Source: Hanleya hanleyi | Lineage: Eukaryota; Mollusca; Polyplacophora; Lepidopleurida; Hanleyidae | Direction of reading: 5' to 3' | Length of the DNA stretch: 64,000 nt | NCBI GenBank assembly: GCA_036873755.1 | Contig: JAVTVY010008188.1 | Location: 62,001 to 126,000 of the forward strand | In this document: positions 1 through 8,226 of the stretch, in pieces | Numbering within the stretch: the first letter of the stretch is position 1 | How the letters are laid out: every line of letters begins with the position of its first letter | The notes under the pieces: generated by a model | Databases searched by the model: none | What the model was told of the DNA's origin: nothing | The model's input: the letters and a program-made list of their open reading frames with translations, nothing else | Program-made: the position numbers and the translations under genes

Positions 1-1350
1 GTGCATGTGGTCTCCCAAATAGGGAAGTGATTGTGTCAGGTGAGTCAGGCTTTGTGTAACATACGTGGATACAGGTCTATTTGTGTCGGTTTGTTGATCA
101 ATTTCACGATAGAAACAAGGGTTAAACTTGAGAAAGAAATTCCATCTTGTAAAATTTATTTGTTTGTCTTATTCGATTGTTACTTGCATGGAAGCAGACG
201 TCCCTTTTCTCACCCGACTTGCGAAATAGGATCTCCCAAATGAACACCTGCACTCGACACCTGTACATTTCATACAACTGTGCTAAAACACTCAATAAAT
301 GCACAGTTAGCAAGTTGTTATAGACACAAGTATTGTAGAATGTCACTTTTAGACTCGTGTGGTAAATATTGACTGATTATTGAACTGTTGATTGAATTTT
401 CAGAAAGGTATAAAGAATCTCTTTGTTGATCGTGAACATATTTGAAAGCTTTGTCAATTTACAAAACTCTGCAAAAAAGCTGACATATTCATGTACCATC
501 AGGGTGTGAGTAAGTGAGTGGGATTTAACGTCGTTTTCAACAATGTTTCAGTCATATAACGGTGGTACCTATATGTGCCAGGATACGAAAGTTTCTAGAG
601 TTTCCATTACCCTGGACGCAGGTCAGCCCAGCCAGAACACCACCTGGTCACCCATGCAAGTATTGGCTGATCTGACGACAAACGGTGTGCCCAATGTGAC
701 ACGCCGTGCCCTGTACCATTAGGTTGCTTTGTCTTTTCTCTCCATGGGTTTTCCCGAAAAGCAGCCAAGCTCACATGTGCTATTATGTTTCATAATTTGT
801 CCATGATGTTTCCTGGAAAAGAAGCCAAGCGTACATGAACCACTGTTTCATAGTTTCATAGCAGCCAAGCTTACATGCGCCATTAGGTTTCATCCTTTGT
901 CTGTCCATGGTGTCGCTAAAACGAAGAGTATCTCTATCATAGATGCCCCTGATACACTTGGGAATGAATCGTGTTCATGGAAAATGCGACCGTATTATTC
1001 AGCCAATTAGTAGAAGCAACATCCTGAGCATGGTAGACCAATCAGATCACTTGTTTACTGTGACCATGGCGACCGTGACAACAGATTTGAAAACAGATGC
1101 TAGCTTGTGGGATACCCGGTGGCAGATGAACGTACACATTTTCAGCGAACCATGAACATCAATAAATTTAAAGGAAAGATAGTTTTAACAAGAGCTAAAG
1201 TCTGAACTCAAAATACGCCCGCAAAACACATCAGTCTGAACAGGTGGAACAGTAGTAGTAACCTAACCGCATTTCGAGGCTCTGCGGAGTGGGTGAGCGC
1301 GGGAGTGTTGTGCGCAGGTATGACGTGTTTTGTGGCGGTGTGCGCAGGTA
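1..1350. other. Left flank of the Polinton, no gene seen
   Basis: I see no convincing coding exon here. The short open frames at 31-346 and 943-1155 have no recognisable domain and no splice context that supports them. The only clear feature is a 5S-derived SINE at about 508-713. A GCCAAGCTTACATG-like phrase recurs at about 760-880, suggesting a degraded short duplication. Sequence from about 1310 onward (two GTGCGCAGGTATGACGT phrases) may already belong to the Polinton end. Confidence 0.5.
508..713 (-). repeat. 5S rRNA-derived SINE, minus strand, internally deleted
   Basis: Read on the minus strand, the right end resembles the 5' part of 5S rRNA and runs into the TACTTG..GGGTGACC region, with about 20 bases of the 5S middle missing. 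The left end carries the tail shared by all SINEs in this window (GTTGAAAACGACGTTAAATCC then CACT repeats). SINEs of this type are copied by LINE machinery from a Pol III promoter inside the 5S part. The copy is diverged and probably old. Confidence 0.75.
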
Positions 1351-1365
1351 TGACGTCACTTCCGG
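1351..1365 (+). promoter_or_regulatory. CRE plus ETS-like composite site at the outer left end
   Basis: TGACGTCACTTCCGG joins a perfect CRE palindrome (TGACGTCA) to an ETS/GABP-like core (CTTCCGG). A near copy is at 2500-2513, another at 50926-50940 beside the second TIR, and a variant at 53262. Recurrence at Polinton-type ends suggests a conserved part of the element. Function is inferred only from resemblance to vertebrate consensus sites. Confidence 0.5.
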
Positions 1366-1385
1366 TCTGCGTGAATCGGGCGTGT

Positions 1386-2355
1386 GTATTCCTCCGCCGT
1401 GATGCGGTCTGGTGGTGATGCGGTTTGCCTCCGCGAAGAGAAATTAGTCCCAAATTCCCCGGCATTCTCCGGCAATCTTCAGGGGCGAGAGGGGTCCCTA
1501 GTGTACCGATTGGATCGAGTGAGGTGTCAAAGTGAAGCATTCGTGAAGGGGCATCCGACGGGATGGGTGTGACGCGGAACTGGCGTCATTCTGCACATGC
1601 CTAGTAGACAAAGTGTATGGAAATATACGTTTTGGGGTCTAGGTGGGCCACTATTGGTCCGATGGAGTGGTATGAGGTAACAATGTGAAGCATTCGTGAA
1701 GGAGCATCCACCTCGACTAGTGTATCGTTCGTTGTTCACATTCTGCGCATGCGCAGAAAGGGAATTGTGGGGAAAGGGTACGGAAATAGACGTTTTGGGG
1801 TCAAGGTGGGCCACGAGTGGGCCGATTGGATCGAGTGAGGTATCAATGTGAAGCATTCGTGAGGGAGCATCCGACGGGATTGGTGCGACGTGGAACTGAC
1901 GTCATTCTGCTCATGCGCAAGCAGGAATTGTGGGAAAATGGAAATAGACATTTTGGGATCTAGGTGAGCCCCTAATGATCCTGTGGTGTCGTATGAGGTC
2001 TTATTTTGAAGCTTTCGTGAGGGAGCATCCGCCTGGACTAGTGTATTGTTCGTGTTCAACATTCTGCGCATGCGCAGACAGGGAATTTTGAGAAAAGGGT
2101 ATGAAAATAGACGTTTTGGGGTCTAGGTAGGCCCCTAATGGTCTGATGGGGTCGAGTGAGGTATCAATGTGAAGCATTCGTGAAGGAGCATCCGACTGGG
2201 TGGATGTGACGTAAAACTGATGCCATTCTGCGCATGCGCAGTAGACCAAGTATATGGAAATAAACATTTTGGCGCCGACATGGGTCACTATGGGTCCGAT
2301 GTAGTCGTATGAGGTCTTATTTTGAAGCTCTCGCGGCGGAACATCCGATTGGCCT
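1386..2355 (+). repeat. Left terminal inverted repeat, six tandem subunits
   Basis: This is the inverted counterpart of 11326-12298. It holds six subunits whose GAAGC(A/T)TTCGTGA-type anchors start at 1534, 1687, 1850, 2008, 2171 and 2324, a spacing of 153-163 bp. Subunits share a GACGTTTTGGGGTCTAGG block and a promoter-like block. Perfect TGCGCATGCGCA palindromes lie at 1744-1755, 2065-2076 and 2229-2240, and TGACGTCA at 1897-1904. Short open frames crossing this region on both strands are by-products of the repeat. Confidence 0.9.
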
Positions 2356-2622
2356 AATGGTTCGTCCGTGTTCAAGAGTCTGCGCATGCCCAGTTTGGTC
2401 GTAGTATAGAAAGCAGGCATTTCGGGGGTGCGTGGCAGTGTGTTTGACCAACCACTATGGGTCCGTGTTTGTGGTTTGGTTGTGTGGGTTGTTCGCAGAG
2501 ACGTCACTTCCGGTTTCACTAAAACTACCTCCGAACACAGAAGAGTTCCAATTTTTCCTTAGACGTAGGGTCCGGATTTTCCATCCTGGTTTTTCCCGGC
2601 CCGGCCCGGTCCGGCCCGCCAC

Positions 2623-2745
2623 GGCCGCAGCGCGCGTGCGCGGGTTATTCAGGCCGCAGCGCGCGCCCGAGGGTTATTCCGGTCGCAGCGCGCGTGCGCA
2701 GGTTATCCGGCCGCGCGCGCGCATGGGTTATCCGAAAGTGCGCAG
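2623..2745 (+). repeat. GC-rich tandem repeat, four units of 25-29 bp
   Basis: Units begin at about 2623, 2652, 2681 and 2709, with the pattern GGCCGCAGCGCGCGTGCGC then GGTTATCC. The block is very CpG-rich for this AT-rich genome. It lies between the left TIR and the TATA box of the first gene, and its GCGCGTGCGC core resembles NRF1-type half sites. A role as upstream promoter sequence is inferred from position. Confidence 0.7.
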
Positions 2746-2795
2746 GTGAATGTCGGGTCAAAGGTCACATCCAGTTCACAATCGCTCCCATACTG

Positions 2796-2801
2796 TATAT
2801 A
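2796..2801 (+). promoter_or_regulatory. TATA-like box for the leftmost Polinton gene
   Basis: TATATA (in CTGTATATAGGCG) lies just downstream of the GC-rich repeat and a GGGTCAAAGGTCA motif at about 2755. It is about 200 bp before the first ATG at 3005. It is the only TATA-like site in this promoter region, but no start site can be proven from sequence. Confidence 0.4.
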
Positions 2802-3004
2802 GGCGAGCCATAGGCTCGAAAATAGATCGAAAACAGATTGACCTGAAATCTTTGTTGTTGTTGCTCTCTTTTTGCACTAACCCATCAGAATAGTACGTAT
2901 CACGGACTACACCCGTAGAGCTACGTATAGGCGCGCATCTGTGACATGGTCTATAAAACACGTCCCTCTGGATCCCACGCCTTCATTTCTACGGTTACAG
3001 AGCA

Positions 3005-3331
3005 ATGACGGTCATCCATCCCTTTGCGACTCGCATTTTACAGCATGCGACCGTGGTTAATTCACTCACGGGTTACAGAGCAGCGGTTCGGTCCATGTTT
3101 TCAGATGGCGACGACAACGAGGGGCGACGCCAGATCCTTGAAGAGTTCACAGAAGCGGTCCTCGACAGAGTGCACTCGATGGAGAGGTGTGCCATCACTC
3201 ACCACTACTGGACTATGACAGCCATCCTTGATGCTCGGGCTATGGACCACGAGCGCTCACGCCGGAACCAGCGACGGCTGGTTGGCCTAGTAATGATCTG
3301 TGCCCTATTGACCCTGGCGCTGTGGCATTGA
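3005..3331 (+). CDS. Small membrane-anchored protein, unknown function
   Basis: A 108-residue open frame and the first gene inside the left TIR. The N-terminal two thirds are soluble and charged (acidic SDGDDNEG near residue 34). The last 17 residues form a hydrophobic segment (LVGLVMICALLTLALW) after a basic run (RSRRNQRR), as in a C-terminal tail anchor with the basic side in the cytoplasm. I do not recognise the family. The reading frame is open, unlike most neighbours. The ATG at 3005 is the first in frame, 24 bases after a stretch with no other start. Confidence 0.55.
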   Translation: MTVIHPFATRILQHATVVNSLTGYRAAVRSMFSDGDDNEGRRQILEEFTEAVLDRVHSMERCAITHHYWTMTAILDARAMDHERSRRNQRRLVGLVMICALLTLALWH

Positions 3332-3340
3332 CAGTGGGAC

Positions 3341-3496
3341 CTCACCATCAATACGATGGTCAGACACAGTGTGCGTCATTCACCGTTCGTCATTGCGTCA
3401 ACCATGTCACCGAGTGACCTGAACATAAATACGAGAGACAGTCAGAGTGTGTGTCATTCACCGTTCGTCATTGGGTCAAGCATGTCACCAGTCCTA
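3341..3496 (+). repeat. 78-bp tandem duplication of a gene leader and start region
   Basis: The block GTCATTCACCGTTCGTCATTG..CATGTCACC occurs at about 3375 and again at 3453, 78 bp apart. Each copy is preceded by an AATACGA-type element; the second reads ATAAATACGAG, like the TATA box at 4016. The duplication therefore copied the leader and the ATGTCACC start. The second ATG (3482) matches the start of the downstream paralogous gene. Confidence 0.65.
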
Positions 3497-4020
3497 CGAG
3501 CCATCCTTGCCCTTACACCCCGGGTGGGGTCACACGTCTATGAAGATAAAGTGACCCTCGTGGAAGACCGTGGAGATGTTAGGTGGTCGCGCGCTGAGAC
3601 CGTATCGAATACGGTTACGCTACACCGTGACGGCTGAACCAAATTTAAACGGGTGTTGAGTGATGAGCTCGACGGAAACCTCATCCACATAGACAATGCC
3701 ATCTACGTACACCGTGGACCCTTCTTCCCACGCCTGGGCCGTTACCAAGACCCTACGCGAGGCTTCACCCTAGACCCCGATCTGTGGACAGCCTTCGAGA
3801 AAGTGTGCCTATCGTGGACCAGCTGTTTACACCGGACGAGCGGTCAGCTGTTCAGTTGGAGTAGGCTCGTGCCCTGAGAGAAGCGGCGGCAGAACCCAAT
3901 GAACAAATTTCTAGCAATGAAGCGGAGGCAGACGACGATGCCATTGATTATCCGGCTAGTCTCAGTCAGCCCAGTGACTTGACCACACGATCCTTTGATC
4001 TCACGGGGTTCTCCCTATAA
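3482..4020 (+). pseudogene. Unknown Polinton gene, copy 1 of a tandem pair, broken
   Basis: The start at 3482 (MSPVLRAILALTP) matches the start of copy 2 at 4045 (MTEHIIRAFLSLTP), and both contain a TKFKRVLS..ELDG..LIH block followed by a Y(V/I)..RGPFF motif. The frame is interrupted by an in-frame TGA at 3634-3636 just before TKFKRV, a frameshift at about 3810, and an in-frame TAG near 3863. It ends in an acidic tail with a TAA at 4018-4020. I do not recognise the family. Its place between the TIR and the integrase suggests a Polinton accessory or regulatory gene. No function is proposed. Confidence 0.55.
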
Positions 4021-4023
4021 ATA
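4016..4023 (+). promoter_or_regulatory. TATA-like box overlapping the stop codon of copy 1
   Basis: TATAAATA. The upstream gene's TAA (4018-4020) is inside the box. The next ATG is at 4045, so a typical start about 30 bp downstream would leave almost no leader. The same stop-in-TATA arrangement occurs at 5748 and 8188. Confidence 0.5.
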
Positions 4024-4044
4024 CGTACCATTCACGAACTGAGC

Positions 4045-4710
4045 ATGACGGAGCATATAATACGGGCATTTCTCAGCTTGACCCCCGAGTTTTTCCTGCA
4101 CGTTTATGCGGATACGGTCGATATCATGGAGGAGGTGGAAGACATCTGTGATGCGGACCCTACACAACCATGCCCGGCTCACATTCGTCTGTCCCGGGGT
4201 ACGGCGCATCACGTTGGGGACACCGGTTCTCGTCAGATCACCGAAGTTAAGCAGCGTTGAGCTCGGTCAATACTTGGATGGGTGACCGGGTGCTGTACTG
4301 ACTGGGCTGATCAGTGTTCAGAATAATAGGAACTGTGGACACTCTCGTGTTCTGGCACATGTAGGCACCGTCGTGATATGACTGAAACAATGTTGAAAAC
4401 GACGTTAAATCCTACTCACTCACTCACTCGTCTGTCCCGGTAGGGCGGGACCAAATTCAAACGGGTGTTGTCTGGTGAATTGGACGGCGACCTCATTCAC
4501 TTGTGTCACGATGTGTACATCCGACGCGGCCCCTTCTTTGCTCAACTGGCTCGGCTAGATGGGGGTACAGTGCAATTGGAAGATGCCGTGCCAGATGTGG
4601 GTCAAGTGCTTACGAAAGAAGATCAGACGAGTTGGACTGGTCATTTACCATGGACACTGTATTGGCAGAAGCCAAAGAAGAAACCCCGGCCCAAGATATA
4701 CCCGTTATAA
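4045..4710 (+). pseudogene. Unknown Polinton gene, copy 2, split by a SINE
   Basis: This is a paralogue of 3482-4020, sharing the start region and the TKFKRVLS..ELDG..LIH block. A 230-bp 5S-SINE sits inside it (4198-4427), so the first part ends in SINE sequence. A TAG at 4441-4443 interrupts the frame directly after the SINE target duplication, close to the position of the TGA in copy 1. A further frame change near 4630 separates the lysine-rich ending (stop 4708-4710) from an acidic ending that reads on toward the integrase. Function unknown. Two neighbouring copies show a local gene duplication before decay. Confidence 0.55.
4198..4427 (+). repeat. 5S rRNA-derived SINE with 13-bp target site duplication
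   Basis: The element begins with 5S rRNA-like sequence (GGTACGGCGCATCACG, then GATCACCGAAGTTAAGCAGC and TACTTGGATGGGTGACCG), which includes the internal Pol III control region. A middle part follows, then the conserved tail (GATATGACTGAAACAATG and CACT repeats). It is flanked by perfect copies of TCGTCTGTCCCGG at 4185-4197 and 4428-4440. It inserted into the already resident Polinton, so it is younger than the Polinton insertion. It is the best-preserved SINE in the window. Confidence 0.93.
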
Positions 4711-4713
4711 ATA
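4706..4713 (+). promoter_or_regulatory. TATA-like box before the integrase gene
   Basis: TATAAATA lies 43 bp before the integrase ATG at 4749, a spacing that fits a short leader. A TAA (4708-4710) inside the box ends one of the two candidate frames of the upstream gene. Confidence 0.5.
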
Positions 4714-4748
4714 AACGACAGAGCCAGGGTCCATCATCATTTGTCACC

Positions 4749-5752
4749 ATGAAGAGCTGGAATAAGGTGTTGAATAACTTATACTACAGTCCCGACAGTA
4801 CGGTGGCCTATAGTGCATTGACGGCTCTCTATCGAGCGGCCAAACCCCAGGGGATACAAGTCCGAGATTGGTTAAGAAAACGACACCTATACCTTACATC
4901 GATCTGTCCGTCGCCATTTTCTACGGAACCGGGTCATCGTGGGAGGAATAGATGCCCAGTTGCGCGCGGATTTGGTCTGAGCGCCTTTGCCAAACACAAC
5001 GATGGGAACCCATCCGGACGAAAACGGGGGCGAATCTCATAGCGGCGTTCAAGGACATCTTCAAGACCGGGCGCAAACCTTTGTATTTGCAAACCGACGA
5101 AGGCACGGAATTCCTCAACAGACCGTTCCAAGAGTTTGTGAAAGCCCAGAAGGTGTTTTTCTTCCATACGTACAACGAGATCAAGGCTTCCGTTGTGGAA
5201 AGGTTCAACAGGACATTCAAAGGCTGCATGTATAAATATTTCACCTATAAGAATACAAGGTGGTACATCGATGTTCTTCCGAAACTTGTGAGTGGTTACA
5301 ATCGAGCCTATCACCGGAGTATAGAGAGAGCCCCCATTACCGTGACCCAACGCAATGAAGCCCAAGTCTGGCGTGTCTTGTATCCCAGGCAATCGCAGCG
5401 AATGGCGAAGGAGGTGTTCAAGGTCGGGGCCCCTGTACGGATCAGCAAAGTCAAAGGTCAATTTGAGAAAAGTTGCTTGCCCAACTGGAGCGATGAGCAC
5501 TTCCTGATTAAACGGCGCCTACCCCGACAACAGGTCTATGAACTGGAAGATCTTCAAGGGGAACCGTTGCTAGGGACGTTTTACGAGACGGAATTACAGC
5601 CTGTCGTAAAAACACAGCAAGACTACTACACCGTGGAGCAGATTTTGAAAACGGAACGTCGGCGTGGCACACTGTTTCACTTCGTCAAATGGCAAGGCTG
5701 GCCCAGTTCCTTCAATTCCTGGGTCGCGGCCAACCAGGTGAAACGACTATAA
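4749..5752 (+). pseudogene. Polinton retroviral-type integrase with C-terminal chromodomain, frameshifted
   Basis: Integrase joins element ends to host DNA. The N-terminal part starts at 4749 (MKSWNKVLNNLYYSP). The DDE catalytic residues are all visible: Asp at codon 4969-4971 (RADLV), Asp at 5096-5098 (LQTDEGTEF) and Glu at 5198-5200 (VVERFNRT), with 33 residues between the last two. However, they do not share one frame. There are breaks at about 4880, 4977 and 5005, and the distance between the first two Asp residues is short for the family, pointing to a deletion. The C-terminal 45 residues form a chromodomain (YYTVEQIL..FVKWQGW), which reads histone marks and can guide insertion. The TAA stop at 5750 lies in a TATA-like box. 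The intact 3' portion is open from 4952. Confidence 0.9.
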
Positions 5753-5754
5753 AG
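5748..5754 (+). promoter_or_regulatory. TATA-like box overlapping the integrase stop codon
   Basis: TATAAAG with the integrase TAA (5750-5752) inside it, 55 bp before the next ATG at 5803. The spacing fits a promoter for the membrane/ATPase genes. Confidence 0.5.
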
Positions 5755-5802
5755 CCAGACACCACTACCGTCATACTTCATTCCACGTTCGACCACGGTG
5801 CA

Positions 5803-6363
5803 ATGGACAAGCAGCAGCGGCCTCTGAATACAGCGTCTCCCAAAACGCGCAAAGCGCAAGTGGGCTTTGTGGTGATATTGCTAACCCTGCTGATTGTGTT
5901 GTACGGAGGTGTGTTTTACGACGTAGCTTTTGTCAGCATGCTACGTGACCAACTTAGAACTCTAGCTGTGAGTGGCAGTGAAACCAGTCTACAGATAGCA
6001 CCAGTCACCTCCGTGATCGAAACGAACCCAGTCATCACCACCACCAAACCACGTGTACAAGCCACATCGAGCTCCACACCAAGTATACAGTCAACACCTA
6101 CACCAAGTACACCCACTACGCCTGAAAACCCACCGGATTTCATCCCTCACAGTGAACAGACAACGGCGACCGACGTTGTACCCACCACCACCACTCCAGT
6201 TCACTCGTACCAAATTTACAAGAGCGGGTTACCACGACAGCGCAAACAACTCGAACCATCGACCCTCGTTGGCAGCATCCCTTCACTTGCGTCATCGCAG
6301 GACCGACGGGTTCCGGCAAAACGCACTTCGTCAGGAAGCTCCTTCAACACGCCGACAGCATGA
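5803..6363 (+). CDS. Membrane protein with Ser/Thr/Pro-rich stalk, runs into the ATPase region
   Basis: The ATG at 5803 gives MDKQQRPLN. A hydrophobic segment at about residues 21-46 (VGFVVILLTLLIVLYGG) could span the membrane once, probably as a signal anchor. A stalk of about 100 residues follows, rich in Thr, Ser and Pro (PTPSTPTTPEN), as in O-glycosylated proteins. The frame stays open into the sequence where the ATPase Walker A motif is encoded in another frame, ending at 6361-6363. Either this gene overlaps the ATPase start or a frameshift at about 6265 cut a longer protein. I do not recognise a family. Confidence 0.5.
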   Translation: MDKQQRPLNTASPKTRKAQVGFVVILLTLLIVLYGGVFYDVAFVSMLRDQLRTLAVSGSETSLQIAPVTSVIETNPVITTTKPRVQATSSSTPSIQSTPTPSTPTTPENPPDFIPHSEQTTATDVVPTTTTPVHSYQIYKSGLPRQRKQLEPSTLVGSIPSLASSQDRRVPAKRTSSGSSFNTPTA

Positions 6364-6859
6364 TCACCCCACCCATTGCCCGAGTCGTGTGGTGTTATGT
6401 AGAATGGCAGGCAGCGTATGCAGCAATGCCCCACATCACGTTCGTGGAAGACCTACCTAACCTGGCCGATTTGGAACCGGTTACATTGGTGGTTCTGGAT
6501 AATCTCATGGCGGAGACGGATGCGCGGGTCACCCAACTCTTTACCAAAGGCAGCCATCATCGACGGCTCAGCATCATCTACATTGTGCAGAATCTGTTCA
6601 GTAAAATCATCGGAACATCAGCTTAAATGCCCACTACCTGGTGGTCTTCAAAAACCCGAGAGATACCACTCAACTGCTGCACTTGGCGAGACAGATGTAT
6701 CCCCGGCGCACACCGTTTGCGTTGGAAGCCTTTAAATATGAGACAACCCCTCAGCACGGGTATATGCTCTTCGACCTCAAGCAAGCCACCCCTGATCACC
6801 TTCGACTACGGACCGGAATCTTTCCCGGAGAGACCCACCACGTGTACATGCAAAAATAA
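6261..6859 (+). pseudogene. Polinton packaging ATPase (FtsK/HerA, A32-like), frameshifted
   Basis: The family powers genome packaging into capsids. Walker A is GPTGSGKT at 6300-6323. A WCYVEW-type segment follows, then a Walker B-like VTLVVLDN (near 6480-6503), in which the usual second acidic residue is Asn, and then IIYIVQNLF, a probable sensor strand. The frame breaks at about 6605 and resumes through HYLVVFKNPRD to a TAA at 6857-6859. No ATG is visible just upstream in this frame, so the 5' end is uncertain. The gene lies between integrase and structural genes, as in other Polintons. Confidence 0.85.
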
Positions 6860-7011
6860 TGTAAACACACCCACAGTGGCTCCCCCAGCTGGAGTGTGTG
6901 TGTATAATGATGGGGATAATAACAAGAATTAATACCACATCATTGTTGACTGTCTCTGTTCTCTGAGGTAGATAAAAAGAGCAGAGTTGTGGGGTCTAGC
7001 ATTAGTTGTAC
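6860..7011 (+). promoter_or_regulatory. Intergenic gap with a TATA-like GATAAAAAG
   Basis: This 150-bp gap separates the ATPase from the structural gene block. GATAAAAAG at 6971-6979 lies 33-41 bp before the ATG at 7012, a plausible TATA-type position. If real, it would start a transcript covering the tightly spaced structural genes from 7012 to 11033. Confidence 0.35.
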
Positions 7012-7356
7012 ATGAAGTCTGCGCGAGTACGGAAGCACGCCCCGACGCTCCGTGTATTGAAGACGGCCCCACCCGAGTTGATCCGAACCATTGTACACGG
7101 TGCGGACCCTGACCTTGTACGCTGTCTGTGCGAGATCGGGTACAACCTGTTAAAAGGCAACGTACCACTGACTCCGGCTCAGAAGACCAAGTTGACCAAG
7201 CATAAGACAGGTCTCCGAACCCTAGTCCAGAAGCGAGTCTCTCAAACACAAAAGAAAAAGGTGTTACAGAAAGGCGGCTTTCTCGGGGCCATCTTAGCAC
7301 CGTTCTCCGCTTCCGTGTTGGGTGCAGTATTGGGTGGACTCTTCGGCCGACAATGA
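7012..7356 (+). CDS. Small basic Polinton structural protein (KGG core)
   Basis: A 114-residue intact frame. The N-terminal two thirds are basic and helical (LTPAQKTKLTKHK). The C-terminus has a VLQKGGFLGAIL stretch and an Ala/Gly/Leu-rich hydrophobic end (SVLGAVLGGLFG). Small proteins of this form are common in invertebrate Polintons next to capsid genes and are thought to be minor virion components; that role is from family knowledge and not shown here. Its TGA overlaps the next ATG (ATGA at 7353-7356), so translation may be coupled or the two come from one transcript. Confidence 0.7.
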   Translation: MKSARVRKHAPTLRVLKTAPPELIRTIVHGADPDLVRCLCEIGYNLLKGNVPLTPAQKTKLTKHKTGLRTLVQKRVSQTQKKKVLQKGGFLGAILAPFSASVLGAVLGGLFGRQ

Positions 7357-8193
7357 ACCACACGAAAAAAATGGTCCTCGTCGAACCACGGGTCCTTCAA
7401 AACCTGCAATCGCCCTACCCTGTCCCACCTACGGTGAAGACTATAAACACCCTCGATGAAGAGATGCAACAGATCTTACAAAGAGCGGGGTTACGCGACA
7501 GTGAGAAAGTACAACGGTACAATGAGACGCTTCAACGGTACATGACGTTCATGGACCAATACAAAACCTTCTCTACCCCAGCACCACCACCACCACCACC
7601 ACCACCACGCGACACAGCGCCGACCTCAGCACCGCTCCAACAGCCGCCATTACCAGGGGTACCACCCACGGTCCCACAGTGGGTGGAAGACGAAGTCCTG
7701 AAGAGTGGACCTGCATCGTTCAAGAAACAAGCTGGCCTGGTATTACAACGGATGAAACAGAATCCTAACACGACTTGGAATGATAAAGGCGAACTACTGG
7801 TACAGAATCAGGTGGTCTCCGGTACCCACATGACGGATTTAGTGAATGACCTGATGCGTAAACGCAGATCGCACACGGATTTGAGGATGGGAGGTCTTCG
7901 CTCAAGGCTTGAAAGACATGCATGTACCGCAGGAATTGGTGGGGAACCCCCAGCACTGGGCCTGGATGCAGCGAACCCAGCAATCGCCGAGTAGCCCACT
8001 ACCTTCTTGGGAATCCGAGTGGGAACCGGAGTCACCCCTCAAAACACCACCACAACGGACACCTTCTTTTCACTCCTTTAACAAACCAACCTTGATGAAG
8101 ACACCCCACATCTCCAGAGCCGTGACACGTAGCAAGTCACCGCGACGAACACGACGCCGGAAACAACCGCCCAAGGCCTGGAACACCTATTAA
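7353..8193 (+). pseudogene. Polinton structural protein with polyproline tract, one frameshift
   Basis: Starts at 7353 (MNHTKKMVLVEPRVL), overlapping the previous stop by 4 bp. A run of nine prolines (interrupted once at its start) lies near residue 77-86, from a CCA repeat. A conserved helical region follows (PASFKKQAG..MKQNPNTTW). The frame breaks at about 7883 and continues with VFAQGLKDMHVPQEL to a basic, Ser/Pro-rich tail (SPRRTRRRKQPPK) and a TAA at 8191-8193. It resembles proteins found beside Polinton capsid genes whose role is unknown. The basic C-terminus may bind DNA; this is inference. Confidence 0.7.
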
Positions 8194-8195
8194 AA
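8188..8195 (+). promoter_or_regulatory. TATA-like box overlapping a stop codon before the penton-like gene
   Basis: TATTAAAA with the TAA (8191-8193) of the upstream gene inside it, 32-39 bp before the ATG at 8227. It is weaker than the other boxes. Confidence 0.35.
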
Positions 8196-8226
8196 CCAAC
8201 AGCAGCAGCAGGACAGCTCAGTCGCC

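Noticed and set aside
1208..2519. Open frames of 60-170 residues across the left TIR on both strands (and their mirror at 11262-12157)
   Set aside because: They follow the TIR subunit period, repeat the same peptide phrases and occur in both TIRs; they are by-products of repeats.
4198..4427. 5S rRNA gene
   Set aside because: Only part of 5S is present, followed by a SINE body and tail, with target duplications.
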